From positions 310,001 to 374,000 of the forward strand of contig JAQJVL010000542.1 of NCBI GenBank assembly GCA_035578905.1: a stretch of DNA of 64,000 nt. Reading direction: 5' to 3'. Both the position numbers and the translations under genes were made by a program. Of the stretch, positions 47,301 to 57,951 are shown one piece after another. How positions within the stretch are numbered: the first letter of the stretch is position 1; each line of letters opens with the position of its first letter. The notes beneath the pieces were generated by a model. That model was not told the origin of the DNA. It worked only from the letters and a program-made list of their open reading frames with translations, and made no database searches. Source of the DNA: Stictocephala bisonia (taxonomy: Eukaryota > Arthropoda > Insecta > Hemiptera > Membracidae).

Positions 47301-47603
47301 TGGTAATGATAAATTTCCCCGCACCGATCTACAAAATATCCCTATTCCCTACTCATTGGTCTCTCAACGTTCTGTTTAATCTATGATAAATGAGTTTTCT
47401 TTTTTTCAGTGTCATACGTGAATGTCTATTATTTGTTCAGTACTATTTTCAATGGAAAGAGTAAGATAGCAGCAAATAGTTTATTGAGAACCTAGGTGAA
47501 TATTGTAATTATTAAGCTGTTAAATAAGCTAATGTTTTTAAATTTTTTGCCCAAAAATTTTGGGGGGCCGGGCCCCCCAGGCCCCCCCGAAACTCCGCCC
47601 ATG
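44322..47603 (-). mobile_element. Complete hAT element with perfect 8-bp target duplication
   Basis: Ends CATGGGCGGAGTT (left) and AACTCCGCCCATG (right) are perfect 13-bp inverted repeats. The flanks AGAAAGTG (44,314-44,321 and 47,604-47,611) are identical, the 8-bp duplication that defines hAT insertion. G/C-rich blocks follow both ends. The total of 3,282 bp and the single transposase-type coding region inside match an autonomous layout, now decayed. Intact ends and duplication suggest a moderately young insertion. Confidence 0.96.
44759..47190 (-). pseudogene. hAT transposase of the ZMYM1/ZNF862-like type, frameshifted
   Basis: Starts at an ATG at 47,190 (MSKQTETKSDIRSFF). It reads a TTF-type zinc finger region (PLSDFPGSRKRNFSLLYYKK, WVEYSI), then the DUF4371-type segment with QGLPLRGHDE (46,560). 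The catalytic-domain motifs LMVDEAKS and GQAYDGASVMSG follow (46,330-46,100), and the C-terminal dimerisation segment LPSNSATCERSFSAMRRIHN ends it. At least six frameshifts or stops separate the readable segments (near 47,145, 46,845, 46,410, 46,040-45,925, 45,690 and 45,300). The family excises and inserts DNA with 8-bp duplications, in agreement with the flanks. No function is expected from this copy. Confidence 0.9.
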
Positions 47604-47611
47604 AGAAAGTG

Positions 47612-48096
47612 TTATTCTGAATTTAAATCCAATACTTTTATTTATATTTATGAATATTTTGAGTATTCACATAAAAATTTAATTTTCCCTTCCAATTTAG
47701 ATAACTTGTCTTAAGTTTAGTAGTTAAGACCATTTACACGTTGACACTATTCATGTACAAACTGTGTGCATTTTATAAATAAAAAGAAAAAAAAATTTGT
47801 TGAAAGAAATCAATCAGAATTTATAATCTTGTAATGTATCCTTTTACGATGTTGACTAAAGATAAGGCCAATAGTCTGAAATATCTCCATGTGTTTTATC
47901 TTTTTTTTTGTACCAACATAACAGATTTTTTTAATATGATAATTCAGCTTTCCTATTCCAAAACTTAAAACGATCAGTTTTTAGGGAGTTTGATGACTTT
48001 AGTAAAATTATCTTTGTTGTTTTTAATGGTAAAAAAATTTAAATAAATAAATATCTAATTGATAATTAATTGTAGAAGATACTAAAGGATATATTG
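47612..48096. other. Unassigned AT-rich spacer
   Basis: Nothing recognised between the hAT and the Tigger element. Confidence 0.4.
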
Positions 48097-48429
48097 TACA
48101 GTAAAACCTTGATAAACCGCCACTCTTTAAACCGTCAGTATCTTTAATACGTCACCGCAAAAATGCATACTTTTATAAATTAAGCGTGTTTTTAAAGTAT
48201 GTACCGTTTTGGAATACCGCCACTGGAGCGCTGCGGTCGTTGTTCAGCGCATGCGTGCTGGGTACTACTATCTGTTGGCAAGCCACAGCCACCGTTAAGA
48301 TAAGATAAGATAAGATAAGATCTTTATTTCCATAAAATATTCAACTGAATACATTGGATTTGTCATATTTATAAATACTAAAATACTGCAACAATATAGG
48401 TGGCAATAGACAATTAAATTAGAAACTGG

Positions 48430-48585
48430 ACTCATTATTTTTGTTTTATTTTATTCGTTTAATTTTTTGTACACACTGCCACATTACTTGCAACGTGGCA
48501 GTGCAATTTCCAAGTCTATGAATTGTTATGTATTGTACTCATTTTGCGGAAATAAATTCTTATTCTTATTCTTATTCTTAATAGG
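48430..48585 (+). repeat. 3' end of another LINE nested in the LINE 3' UTR
   Basis: On the plus strand: GTACACACTGCCACATTACT, then GCGGAAATAAATTCTTATTC and a tandem TTATTC tail (four units), the typical 3' terminus of a LINE. It is opposite in orientation to its host LINE. Only about 150 bp was copied. Confidence 0.65.
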
Positions 48586-48959
48586 CCTACAAAACAGTGT
48601 TTTGATTAAAGTCTGCTACTGACCAGCAGCCCACTTAAATATTCATCCACAGAATAGAATGCGTGATGTAATAAAAAAGAAGTTACAACAGCTCTACAAC
48701 CGCCCTAATTCTAGATCTCTTATTGCTAATGGTAATTTATTAAAAAGCCTAGTGCTAGTTGCTAAAGGTTTTTTCATTGTTTTACTTAATCTAGCAAAAG
48801 GAATTTTCTACATCATGTCTTGATCTGGTGTTATAATTATGTCTATTGTAATTAAAATTTAAATTATTTTGGTTTCTCAGGTGCATTAAATTTTGTAGAA
48901 TAAAGGCTGAATACAGAGTTAGGATTCCAAAGTTGATGAACCAGGGCCTACAATGTTTC

Positions 48960-50276
48960 CATTGGATCTATTCCTGCAATGGTTCTTATTGCACGTTTTT
49001 GCATAATGAAGACATCTTTTGCTGATGCAGAACTACCCCACACAATCAGCCCATAGGTCATTTTAGAGTGAAATAGTCCAAAATAAGCTATTTTCATAAC
49101 ATTCTGGGAGACGGACACCATAGAGTCGTCTTAGAGCAAATATGTCACATGCCAATCTTTTGCATAATTTCAATGAGTGATCTGACCAAGCCAGAGTGGG
49201 GTCCAACCATATACCAAGAAACTTGGTCCGCCGGGCACTCTCCGGCTCACTCAGATCCCTCAGGCCGAAAACCATAGTGGTGGTTTTATCCCTATTTAAA
49301 TTTAAATTATTGACATCCAGCCAACCACTAACTTTGTTTAAATTTTCCTGGATGTCATCCATTGCCAATTGTTTAATTTTGTTTTTGGTAATCAAATGTG
49401 GTGTCGTCTGCGTACATTAAATATACTAGGACGACACATTTGCTCTACATCGTTAACAACAACCAAAAAGAGCAGGGGCCCTAATACAGAACCTTGAGGC
49501 ACTCCCTGTGTCTGCGTACGTGGCTTTGAGATTTTACCTTTCATAAAAACATATTGAGATCTATTTTGCAAGTAGCTTCTAAATAAATCTAATTCTTGAT
49601 CTTTTACATTATAGAATTTTCAGTTTTTCTACCAAAAATTCATGTGAAACTCAATCGAAGGCCTTGCTGAGGTCACAAAATGCGGCTCCAGCAAGTTCTT
49701 TCGACTCAAAAGCGTCTGAGATTTCTTCAACAAGAGCTATCAAAGCAGTTACTGTTGAGATACCTTCTCTATAAACCATACTGGTTTTTACATAAAATGT
49801 TATATTTCGTTTAAATGATACATGAGCTGCTTACCTACAATTAACTCTATTATTTTAGAGAAAACAGGTACTATAGCTATAGGCCTATAGTTATTTACAT
49901 CTTGTTTATTACCTTTATTCTTAAAAACTGGTGTGTACTTTACTAATTGTCAAACACGATGGGAAAGTTCCCTGCATCAAACATTGATTAATTAAAATGG
50001 TTAAAATTATTTACATACGATGAAAATTGTTTCTTTAACAAGCTTATTTGAAAAACCAAAGTGGTCTTTACTAGTCTTATTTTTTTAAACAGGATACAAT
50101 TTTACTTACTTCTTTAACATTTACACAATTGAACTTAAATCTATTGGTTTCATCAGCAACAAAATCATGCTTACTTAAAAGGCTCAAAACAGAGGATAAC
50201 TGGTTCTTATCTTTAACTAAAGGTATATGTTGTGTAGGGCTAGATATGTCAGTTTTATTTACATTACTTTTACAGT
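48960..50276 (-). pseudogene. LINE reverse transcriptase, broken
   Basis: Continues the ORF2 above after stops and frameshifts. Recognisable minus-strand pieces include a QGSVLGPLLFLVVVND-like stretch near 49,500-49,440, the AFDCVSH-like region near 49,660, and LNKVSGWLDVNNLNLNRDKT with FLGIWLDPTLAWSDH at 49,340-49,190. The catalytic box is near 49,430 but the frame is uncertain. Confidence 0.7.
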
Positions 50277-51599
50277 TTAAACCAGTAATAAAAAATTATT
50301 GAAGTGATCAGGAGATATTAAATGTCCATTTTCTGTTGTACTAGGCTTAGTTGTCTCTCTTACAATTTGCCATATACATTTAACCTTGTTTTTAGACCCC
50401 TGGACCAGGTCATCATTTGATTTCTTTTTAGCTAACCTGATTTTTGACCTATACTCTTTTTTTAGATTTTTATAAGCAACATCAACATCCTGAAAATTAA
50501 CTCTGTTAGGCCTAGGCCTATTCATTAATTCGTAAAGAAAATCTAGTCTAGACTTTATATGAGCAAGTTCAACGGTATACCAACCTTTTGTTTTATTTTT
50601 AGGTAAGCATAGCCTAGGCTTGAATATCTTAAGTGGAAAGCATAAGTTATAATAATAAACCAGAGTATCCATAAACACAGCAAAATCATCGTCTGCATTT
50701 ATTCCGTGTAGAACTGATTCCCAATTCAAGTTACCAACCATTAGTTTAAAGATGTGGATGTTGTTATCATTTATTTGATGGTAGTACTGTGGTGCAGATG
50801 ATTCATTCTTCTTATCGATCTCGTCCTCTAGGAAAAATTCTATTGTTTGCCCTAAATGGTCACTTAAGTGTAGGTTAACCACTTCGGCCCTAAAAGTTGA
50901 TGTTCCATACACCAGGATGTTATCCAAACAGTTTTTTTTGCGGGTTGGCTTGTTTATTGTCACTGAAAATCCATACATTGAACATAAATTCAGAAATGTA
51001 TGGGTTACTTGATCTTGAATGTTTATTTTAATATTAAAATCACCACAAACAATTGCAGTTTTACTTCTTTTGACTAAGAATTCAAAAACGTTTGTCAGAA
51101 TTTCAAAAAATACATTAACGTCCGCAGTAGGTGGTCTGTAAAATAAAACCACTACTAGGTCATTACTGATACGTAAACCAATCAACTCACATACAAAAGG
51201 TACGGTTAGTATTGAGAAATAGTTGATCAACTTAAAGTTTATTTTTTCACGCACATAAATAGCCAATCCACCATGCTTTAGGTGGTCTCGACAGTCACTA
51301 GTGGCTAGGCAGTAGCCTTTCAAAGAAAATGAGGTTATAGTGTTAGAGTCTTGCCAATGTTCACTAACAGCTACAAAATCCAAGTTCAATGTTTTTGATA
51401 TTCTTTCAAGTTCCATCAATTTAACATAGTCCATATTTTGTACGTTCTGATGTAACAAACTATAACTACTTAAGCTTAACTTACCAGTTAAGGTCGAATA
51501 ACGATGAGCACAATTAGGCCTAGTTGGGCTCACTGAAGGGCAGTTATTCCATTCAGGACTTACTATGTTTTTATTTAGGCTTCCAGTCAATGTACCCAA
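50277..51599 (-). CDS. LINE endonuclease domain, open frame (440 codons)
   Basis: Reads SLLHQNVQNMDYVKLMELER, FVAVSEHWQDS (catalytic Glu), KHGGLAIYVREKINFK, VVLFYRPPTADVNVFFEILT, IVCGDFNIKIN (catalytic Asp/Asn) and LHLSDHLGQT (Asp-His pair), all key residues of the apurinic-type endonuclease. The frame continues into the linker before the RT (LDFLYELMNRPRPNRVNFQD, CIWQIVRETTKP) and then stops. The residues needed for nicking appear intact although the downstream RT is broken. The ATG at 51,599 is a plausible ORF2 start just downstream of ORF1. Confidence 0.85.
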   Translation of the reverse strand: MGTLTGSLNKNIVSPEWNNCPSVSPTRPNCAHRYSTLTGKLSLSSYSLLHQNVQNMDYVKLMELERISKTLNLDFVAVSEHWQDSNTITSFSLKGYCLATSDCRDHLKHGGLAIYVREKINFKLINYFSILTVPFVCELIGLRISNDLVVVLFYRPPTADVNVFFEILTNVFEFLVKRSKTAIVCGDFNIKINIQDQVTHTFLNLCSMYGFSVTINKPTRKKNCLDNILVYGTSTFRAEVVNLHLSDHLGQTIEFFLEDEIDKKNESSAPQYYHQINDNNIHIFKLMVGNLNWESVLHGINADDDFAVFMDTLVYYYNLCFPLKIFKPRLCLPKNKTKGWYTVELAHIKSRLDFLYELMNRPRPNRVNFQDVDVAYKNLKKEYRSKIRLAKKKSNDDLVQGSKNKVKCIWQIVRETTKPSTTENGHLISPDHFNNFLLLV

Positions 51600-51609
51600 A
51601 GGGGTTAAT

Positions 51610-52060
51610 TCCTGTCCGGAGTAGTTTGACTGTTCCCGTTTAAATGATATTTATTCTTTGTCACAAACTTAGATACGTGAATGTCTCTAGGCCAGAAGTC
51701 GGGCTTGTAGATTTCACTCATTAGTTGTATAGGTATTCCTACTTTAAAGGAAGCATATTTACTAGGATATTTGGATGTAATATTCTCTACTTCAAAGTAG
51801 CATCCGGTTTTTGCTTTTCTAAAAATGACTTTATATCCTCACAGTTTGTTGTGGGGCTTAATCGAGACACAAATAGAAAGCCTAATTTTTCTACTGTTTA
51901 CTAGGCCTAGGTCCTTAACCTGAGATTTACCAGTAATGAACTCACGCTTATGCTTCCTTGAGTTGGAGACAGAATTCACTTTGTTCTTGTTGAGAAACAG
52001 TTCTCTTTTGGCTTTTCCTGTATTTTTTCTTGATTTTATCACTTTAAATAATTCTTCATT
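51610..52060 (-). pseudogene. LINE ORF1-like remnant
   Basis: Basic lysine-rich sequence (KRELFLNKNKVNSV, NSRKHKREF) followed by IRLSICVSIKPHNKL, where a frameshift separates the RLFVSRLSP-like RNA-binding segment typical of ORF1 proteins. Function would be nucleic-acid chaperone for the LINE RNA. Weak evidence, based on position and composition. Confidence 0.5.
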
Positions 52061-52289
52061 TTCGTTAATAAGTTCATCTTCATAGTTTGATACAACAAAT
52101 AAATGCAGTTACGGATCCATTCGACTGCATTTAAGGTCACTTATGACTGTTTAAATTCCTCCTCTGATTAAAAATGCCGCCGACTGTGAATTATGCGCTG
52201 TGTGAGTTTTCATAACGCTAAGGGTGTAAAAACAGCTGACATTCATCGTAAGTCTGTCACAGTGACAATTTGGTTTTAAAAATCATAAC

Positions 52290-52990
52290 AATCATGATCC
52301 TAATGCTTTAGGAAAGTGATAGAACTGGTTAAAAATTTTTGTTGTAATTCTCATCAAATATTTGTTTTTGTGATTCTCAGACAGCACTTTGGGAACCTAC
52401 CGTAAGCATATCTTTCGGTATTTCAAATGGTCTGTCACAATTTCAATAATCGCACTTCTTGACACTTGAAGAAACACTACATAATGATGCAGTTGTAAAG
52501 CGTCTGTTTTCTCTGAATTTTTTCATCAACGTTTTGCACCAAGTCATCAGTAATGAGTGGAGGTTTCCAATTTCGTTCCTCATCATGCATATTTGCACAA
52601 CCTTAAAAGCTCTCACCCATTTTTTTTTTTTTTATTTATTCATAAGACGCCGATTGTCAAGATATGGGCGAATATGGATTTCGAATGAGTGTGATGAGTG
52701 TAGATGAGCGAATGTAGTCATTGTTACAAACTAAGACCGACTATTACTTAGAAAGTGTCATTAATTAATAGCCCAATGACAAATGAACAGCCGGTGGTTA
52801 TCAGTTGATCCTTCTCAAAATGTATTGACTCTGATTGGGATCGAACTGAGAACCTTTAGCACATGAATTTCCGTACCATCCCATCACTCATCCTGTTTTC
52901 TCAATAAACTTCACAGATATCTCGATGAATATCAGCTGCTTTCATGCCTTTAGCGTTACGAAAACTATCACAACATATACTTTAGAGTTG
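52290..52990 (-). pseudogene. Mariner-type transposase N-terminal fragment split by a SINE
   Basis: On the minus strand, right of the SINE: KAADIHRDICEVY and NRMSDGMVRK, the helix-turn-helix region of mariner transposases (52,985-52,895). Left of the SINE: MHDEERNWKPPLITDDLVQN and VDEKI (52,590-52,510), followed by YRKICLR-like sequence. The catalytic DD(34)D domain is absent. The plus-strand left arm near 52,220-52,255 also encodes an ADIHRK segment, so two N-terminal copies face each other. Confidence 0.8.
52610..52890 (-). repeat. SINE family B, reverse copy inside the mariner relic
   Basis: On the minus strand: GCTAAAGGTTCTCAGTTCG (B box region), AATCAGAGTCAATACATTTT, GGGCTATTAATTAATGACAC and CGGCGTCTTATGAATAAATA followed by a long A run, closely matching the 36.7-kb copy. 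The 5' tRNA-like half (ATGGTACGGAAATTCATGTG) is divergent. It splits the mariner reading frame between the HTH and the HDEE motif. Confidence 0.88.
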
Positions 52991-53365
52991 GCGGCATTTT
53001 TAATCAGAGGAGGAATTTTAAACAGTCATAAGCGACCTTAAATACAGTTGAATGGGTCCGTAACGGCGGCTGTGGCTTGCCAAAAGATAGTAGTATCTAG
53101 CACGCTACAGCGGCGGGATTCCAAAACAGTACTTACTTTAAAAACATGCCTCATATTTTTGTAGTTATTTAACAGCTTCCTATGGAAGAAAGTTAACCTG
53201 CCAAACGTGACTGTATGGTCTACTATGATAGAGTGTGACTTTCATTATCATGGAAAGTACAGTTGTTAATAGTTATTGTTTCAATAGCTCATTAGTCATT
53301 GACGAGTTACCTGTGTCTGTGTGTAAATCAGTGTTATGCCTTTGTTACCGTGTTGTGCTATAAAT

Positions 53366-54979
53366 ATGACTGAAAAGCGAAATCATGTTGGAGCTTGATC
53401 AAAAACTTGAAATAAGTAAACTTTTGAGGAAAGGCAAAACTGCTACAAGTATTGGGATAATTTATGGCATTAGAAGAACATCAGTAAAAGACATAAAAAA
53501 AGGATGCGGAAAAGATTGAAAGCATGTGTTGAAAATGCAAAGTGCCGATGGAGATTCAAAAACTTGTAAATCGATGAAACTAGCAAATATGAACAACTTA
53601 AAAGTGCTTGAATTAGTGGTTCATTCAAGTTCAAAGTCAAGGAATCCCAATTTAAGGCCAATTATAACAATGGAAATGAATAAGAGATTAGACGGGGATC
53701 CAAATTTTAAAGCAAGCACAAGATGGCTTGACAAATTCAAATTTCATAATAGCATTTGACAACTGGAAAAAAGTGGTGTTAATCTTATTTCAAATAGCAC
53801 AGTCGTAGATGATTTTAAAGAACAGTTAAAGTAACAAATAACTGCTCTTAAGCTTATTAGGGAACAAGTATACAACTGTGACAAAACCGAACTCAATTGG
53901 AAAGCTTAGCCGCAAGAAACATTTGTGACACTTTCTGGAAAATCAGGCCCAGGCTTTAAGATGCAAAAGATTGTATTACTGTAATAGTACGAGCAAACAA
54001 AAGTGGAAATCACAAGTTACCTTTTGTAGTGATTGGAAAACTTAAAAACCCACGTGCATATAGAAATAATTTACCAGAATGCACTTTTGGTAAATTATTA
54101 CACACAAAAATGCATGGATGGAACAAAGATTTTTTGGATTGGTTCCATAAAGTGTTTGTACCAGAAATTAAACATCATCTTACAAACATGAAGTTGCCTC
54201 AGGATGCACTCTTACTTATGGACAATGCTCCTTCACACCCTCTTGATGATGTTCAGTGATGATGGCGAAATAAAATGCCTATTCCATCCAGTTAACAAAA
54301 CCCCACTCGTCCAGCCCATGGGGCCAAGCTGATGAAACATGAAATGCAGTTTTAGTAAAAGCTTTATTGAAAGCTTGCTCTTTTTTGACGACGCAGTTAC
54401 AGTAAAAGAATTTAGGAAAAGCTACAATACTAAGGTGACTTTTTTCAATGTTGCCATTGTGTGGACAAATCTAAAGGTGACAAACCTGAAGAATGGGTGG
54501 AAAAAATTTTGGCCTCAACCTCCATTATGTACTGAGGAATCTTCAGAAGCCGTAACGGTTCCAGTTAGTATTTATGGAAAATCAAAGTCTGCAATAGCAG
54601 ACTAAACATTGAAACATTGTCAGCATGAGAAGTGACAACAGATTGGCTGGATTGTGACAAATATTGGGCTGGGATGGGGGTTTCTATATATTGAATAACA
54701 ATGAAATAATATCTGATATTCTGACATATAACGATCAGGAAACAGACGTGGAGAATGAATAACTGACAAATCAGGAAATCCCATCAATTAGCCACTCAGA
54801 AGCTGAAGGAATGGTGAAAAAATGCATCGATTGGTTTGAAAAGCAAGAGGAGGTAGACCCTTTGTAGATTTGTCTTCTGCCGCAAAAAGCTCGACCTCGA
54901 AGATATAAAGAACTTTGCCACACGAAAAGCTCGAGCTTCAAAGAAATTGAAGGAGACGACCGATTATTTTAAGATATAA
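53366..54979 (+). pseudogene. Tigger (pogo/jerky-type) transposase, degraded
   Basis: Begins MTEKRNHV, then LDQKLEISKLLRKGKTATSI, the CENP-B-type N-terminal HTH. The second DNA-binding segment reads MEMNKRLDGDPNFKASTRWL. The DDE domain shows YNCDKTELNWKA, GNHKLPFVVIGKLKNPRAYR, FLDWFHKVFVPEIKHHL and LLLMDNAPSHP (second catalytic Asp). The third acidic site, normally QPMDQG, reads QPMGPS, so catalysis is lost. The C-terminus DLEDIKNFATRKARASKKLK closes it. Stops and frameshifts at several points. Confidence 0.88.
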
Positions 54980-55265
54980 ACAATTTTTTACACTAATGAT
55001 GTCTAGATAATTTAAGTACTGTATTAGTCCTTTTTGTTCTAAAGTATTAAATTGAACCATATAGTATAACATGGAACTGTACGTGTATTATTAAATAAAA
55101 TAGGTTGTTTTATCAACGTTATAACCGTTATTTCCTTCCTGAATCGTATAAATTTAGTTACAGTACTATACTATAGACGTTTATGATTTAATTTCTGTTA
55201 TTTGAGTATTCCATTAACTGTCATAGTCTCGGTATCGAGGGTGACGGTTAAGAGAGGATACTGTA

Positions 55266-56318
55266 TTAATTAAATGGATAAAAAAAAAAAAAAATAATAA
55301 ATTCACAACTTAAGAAATAAGATCGCTAAAATGGAAATTAATATACCTAAAAAAATCCAACTACTTTTCTCAACCATTCTTTAAGACTGTTGCACAAATA
55401 AAATCATTGTTACATAAAATATTTAAATATTGAAAGTATATATATATATATGAATGTCAACCAAAATGAATCTTATTTGATGTAGATCATCTAAAACATT
55501 CTTTAACTTTTTTTCAGATTCAAACCGTAGGCGGTTGAAGAGTTATACTTCAGGCTGATGTTGATTAGGGGTGATACTTGCCAAGGAATATTATGCACAT
55601 GAATAAAAGTATATTGTTATTATTTATAGTTTGAGTATAATTTTGCTAGTTTTAATTACTGCTGTGTCAGTAAGTTTTTGAGCAAAAAGTAGACAAATTA
55701 GATAATTTTGTGTTCAGCCTCTTTATCAGTTTAATACAGCTTCTTGGGGACAGAGGGTTTGTGGTGATAAGAAGAGCTTATCATTTGTTGACTGGGCTTT
55801 GTTCAAATGTCATCTTCGTTATGGGCACATGTATAGAGTGCCAAGCTTGATAGTTATTGAACATCATACCTTTTGAAAAAGCCAAGAATCAAGCTTATTA
55901 ACATAACAAACAAAATCATAAATACAATTCATTTTTTCATTCTATGATGTCTTTACTTTTATTATTGGTATGAAATGAAGTGATGCGATGTTTAAAGTAA
56001 ATTTACATATATAACAATCAACTCATATGTCCATCATGCAATCATGCATATAAATATGTACACTTATGTACATATAATATATGTAGGTATTAATAAATTA
56101 ATTCTTTTAAAACTTACTTTAAACAAACCATAAACATTTAAGCCCATAGACAATTCATAAACTGAAGTTATATAAAAGAAGTTCTAGGGAAAGACTACAG
56201 TCTGTGTATCCTGCCACTGTAATATTGATTATTGTTGTCTTTAGATAATTCTCAAGACAGGACTCTTTAGAAAATACAACTCAGTAGGACACTTAGATTA
56301 TAAGCTACTGAAAGGACT
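55266..56318. other. Unassigned AT-rich sequence
   Basis: A (TA)n run lies near 55,437-55,452. An acceptor-like TTTTTTTCAG at 55,508-55,517 is followed by six codons and a stop, too little to call an exon. Nothing else recognised. Confidence 0.35.
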
Positions 56319-56439
56319 AGTGTGAAAGAGATGCTCAGAAGTGTTCGAAGTGAGATAGCGAACTACTCCTTCCTCACCTGTGTAAATCCATTTAAAATTG
56401 CTATAGGAAACTAGGGAGATAGAGATGGTCTAGCCCCTA

Positions 56440-56705
56440 GAGTATTTTTAAAAACAAAAAGAGCTGTCAGGGTTATTAAAGGACTGCATCCCCATATCTT
56501 CGTGCAGGGGAGTATTCCGCTCGTTAAATATTATAACTTTACCCCTCCCTTTTCATCTATAAAGCAGTTTTGTCTGATATAAGTGGGACTCAGAACCCTC
56601 AAATGATTGGGGATTTCCATAAATATCCAACTAGATATGGCAGCAAGCTGCACGCTCCTAGACATCGTCAAAAAATCCTACAATTACATGTTTTAAATAA
56701 AGCTG
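56440..56705 (+). pseudogene. LINE RT C-terminal relic
   Basis: Reads FLKTKRAVRVIKGLHPH and later TRYGSKLHAPRHRQK, matching the QKRAIR...GL and NTRY...HIPRHR segments found at the end of jockey/CR1-type ORF2 proteins. Frameshifted and very short. Junction with the following hAT relic is near 56,690-56,720. Confidence 0.5.
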
Positions 56706-57839
56706 TCAAGATAGTGAACTAAATCAAAATTCATCTGCTGCAGAATAGGTTACTATAGAACTTGTGTGAAGAGGTAGGAGATTTTGCATAAACGTCTTTT
56801 CTTTCACTCTGAAGTACGGTGGCTATCCCGTGGTAACATGAAATGAAATGAAATGAAAAACGTTTTATTTTCTGAGGCAAAATTTAGGACCATTAGGTCC
56901 TCTCTTACACTTAACCTCAATGAGCAGGTTGTTTGAATTAAAGTCAGAAATACTTTTGATTGGTAGTAAACCTGAAACTTTCTACTTTTTTCAGTGCTGA
57001 AAATTGGTTGGTAAAGCTTGCATATTTAGCAGACATCTTTTCTCATCTCTATGTTTGAAATTATCCCCTACAAGGACCATACAAAACTGTTCTGTATGTT
57101 TAAGTCAGGGTAAATGCATTAAAAAAAACTTAGTGTTTGGAACACAAGAGTTAAGAAAGAAGATTTTGAAAATTTTACACTACTCAAGAGTTTTGTAGAG
57201 TATGTGTCGGTATTGGCGCCACATCATGTTCATCTCTCTCCTTACTAGTATCATCTCATCTCGAAGCTTTGATTGAAAAGTTTACAAATTACATTCAGTT
57301 ATATGGGGTAGTCAATCTGTCCAGTGAGCAAGCCGTAATAAAAGCTAAGCTAAGTACCCGTCATCATGATCAACTCATAGAGATTTCAAGTGATCAATCA
57401 GCTAAAGTAAAATTTAACAAATCAACTTTTGTATCGACAAATGTTGGATAATTATTAAAAAGGAAATCCCATAACTGTTCATAACAGCACTTTTCACTGT
57501 TCACAATGGCACTAAAAACTTTGATGCCATTTTCTACATCTTAAAACTTGTGAACAAGGATTCTCAATAATGATAAATTTAAAAACAAAGTCAAGAAATC
57601 ATTTGACATTGGAAAATAAACATTGTTTTGTGTGTTACAAAGCTCATTCCAAACATTAAACAACTGATTGATTCCTAACAAGCTCAGGTATCCCCACTAA
57701 CTAATAGAAACACAAAGACCAAACTTGTATGTGTATTAAAAGCTTTATGTGCACTTTATTTTTAAATAAAAACTACAGCAATAAATTAATTTTCTTTATA
57801 CTTCTCTTGGGGTCGCAACCCACCTTTTGAGAACCCCTG
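56706..57839 (+). pseudogene. hAT transposase relic (ZBED5-like) with intact right terminus
   Basis: Segments in order: FHSEVRWLSRGN (56,800-56,835), RLFELKSEILL (56,921), ENWLVKLAYLADIFSHL (57,000), HLEALIEKFTNYIQ (57,255), LIEISSDQSAKVKFNKSTFV (57,375), and PFSTTYLCEQGFSIM-like plus LKTKSRNHLTLENK (57,520-57,620). This order matches ZBED5-type hAT transposases. The right end reads GGTCGCAACCCACCTTTTGA then GAACCCCTG, a typical hAT terminus. The left terminus was not found. An 83-bp insertion interrupts it. Confidence 0.8.
56838..56920 (-). repeat. Short LINE 3' tail inserted in the hAT relic
   Basis: On the minus strand an AATAAA (AAAATAAAACG) is followed by a TTTCA tandem tail (about three units). 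hAT coding motifs lie immediately on both sides (WLSRGN before, RLFELKSE after), which defines the insert. The shortness implies very early abortion of reverse transcription. Confidence 0.7.
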
Positions 57840-57951
57840 TATTAGTATAATATCCAACGGTATTACTTAGCCTATTTCAAACATGTTCATATAATTTCTT
57901 TTTGTTTAACAGCTGAAGATTAAACTCATAGTGTAATATTAACCCGTGAGA

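Larger units (their letters stand above)
48297..52103 (-). mobile_element. Near full-length LINE inside the Tigger left arm
   Basis: On the minus strand: ORF1-like basic region, endonuclease, RT remnants, 3' UTR and a short tandem tail (five ATCTT-type units at 48,297-48,320) after an AATAAA. The sequence left of the tail (GGCAAGCCACAGCCACCGTT) continues right of the 5' end (ACGGATCCATTC), judged from the inverted copy at 53.06 kb where these two are adjacent. That pinpoints the insertion site. About 3.8 kb long. Confidence 0.85.
52104..53160. repeat. Palindromic mariner-containing segment (long inverted repeat arms)
   Basis: The left arm (48,180-48,295 joined across the LINE to 52,104-52,260) and the right arm (53,160 back to about 52,925) are reverse complements over about 250 bp with roughly 80-85 percent identity by eye. 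Shared blocks include TTTTTAAAGTA, TTGGCAAGCCACAGCC, GGTC(A/G)CTTATGACTGTTT and CCTCCTCTGATTAAAAATGC. Both arms run into mariner N-terminal coding sequence in opposite directions. Confidence 0.8.
48099..55263 (+). mobile_element. Tigger/pogo element enlarged by nested insertions
   Basis: The left end CAGTAAAACCTTGATAAACC and the right end (read inward) CAGTATCCTCTCTTAACCGT share CAGTA and AACCG(C/T)CA, and TA dinucleotides flank both ends (48,097-48,098 and 55,264-55,265). A degraded Tigger transposase lies at 53,366-54,979 in the same orientation. Within the left arm sit a minus-strand LINE, a mariner relic and a SINE. After removing these, the element would be about 2.5 kb, close to the usual Tigger length. 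Confidence 0.75.

Noticed and set aside
55508..55560. Acceptor-like site followed by a short frame ending in TGA
   Set aside because: Only six codons and no partner donor; chance pyrimidine tract.
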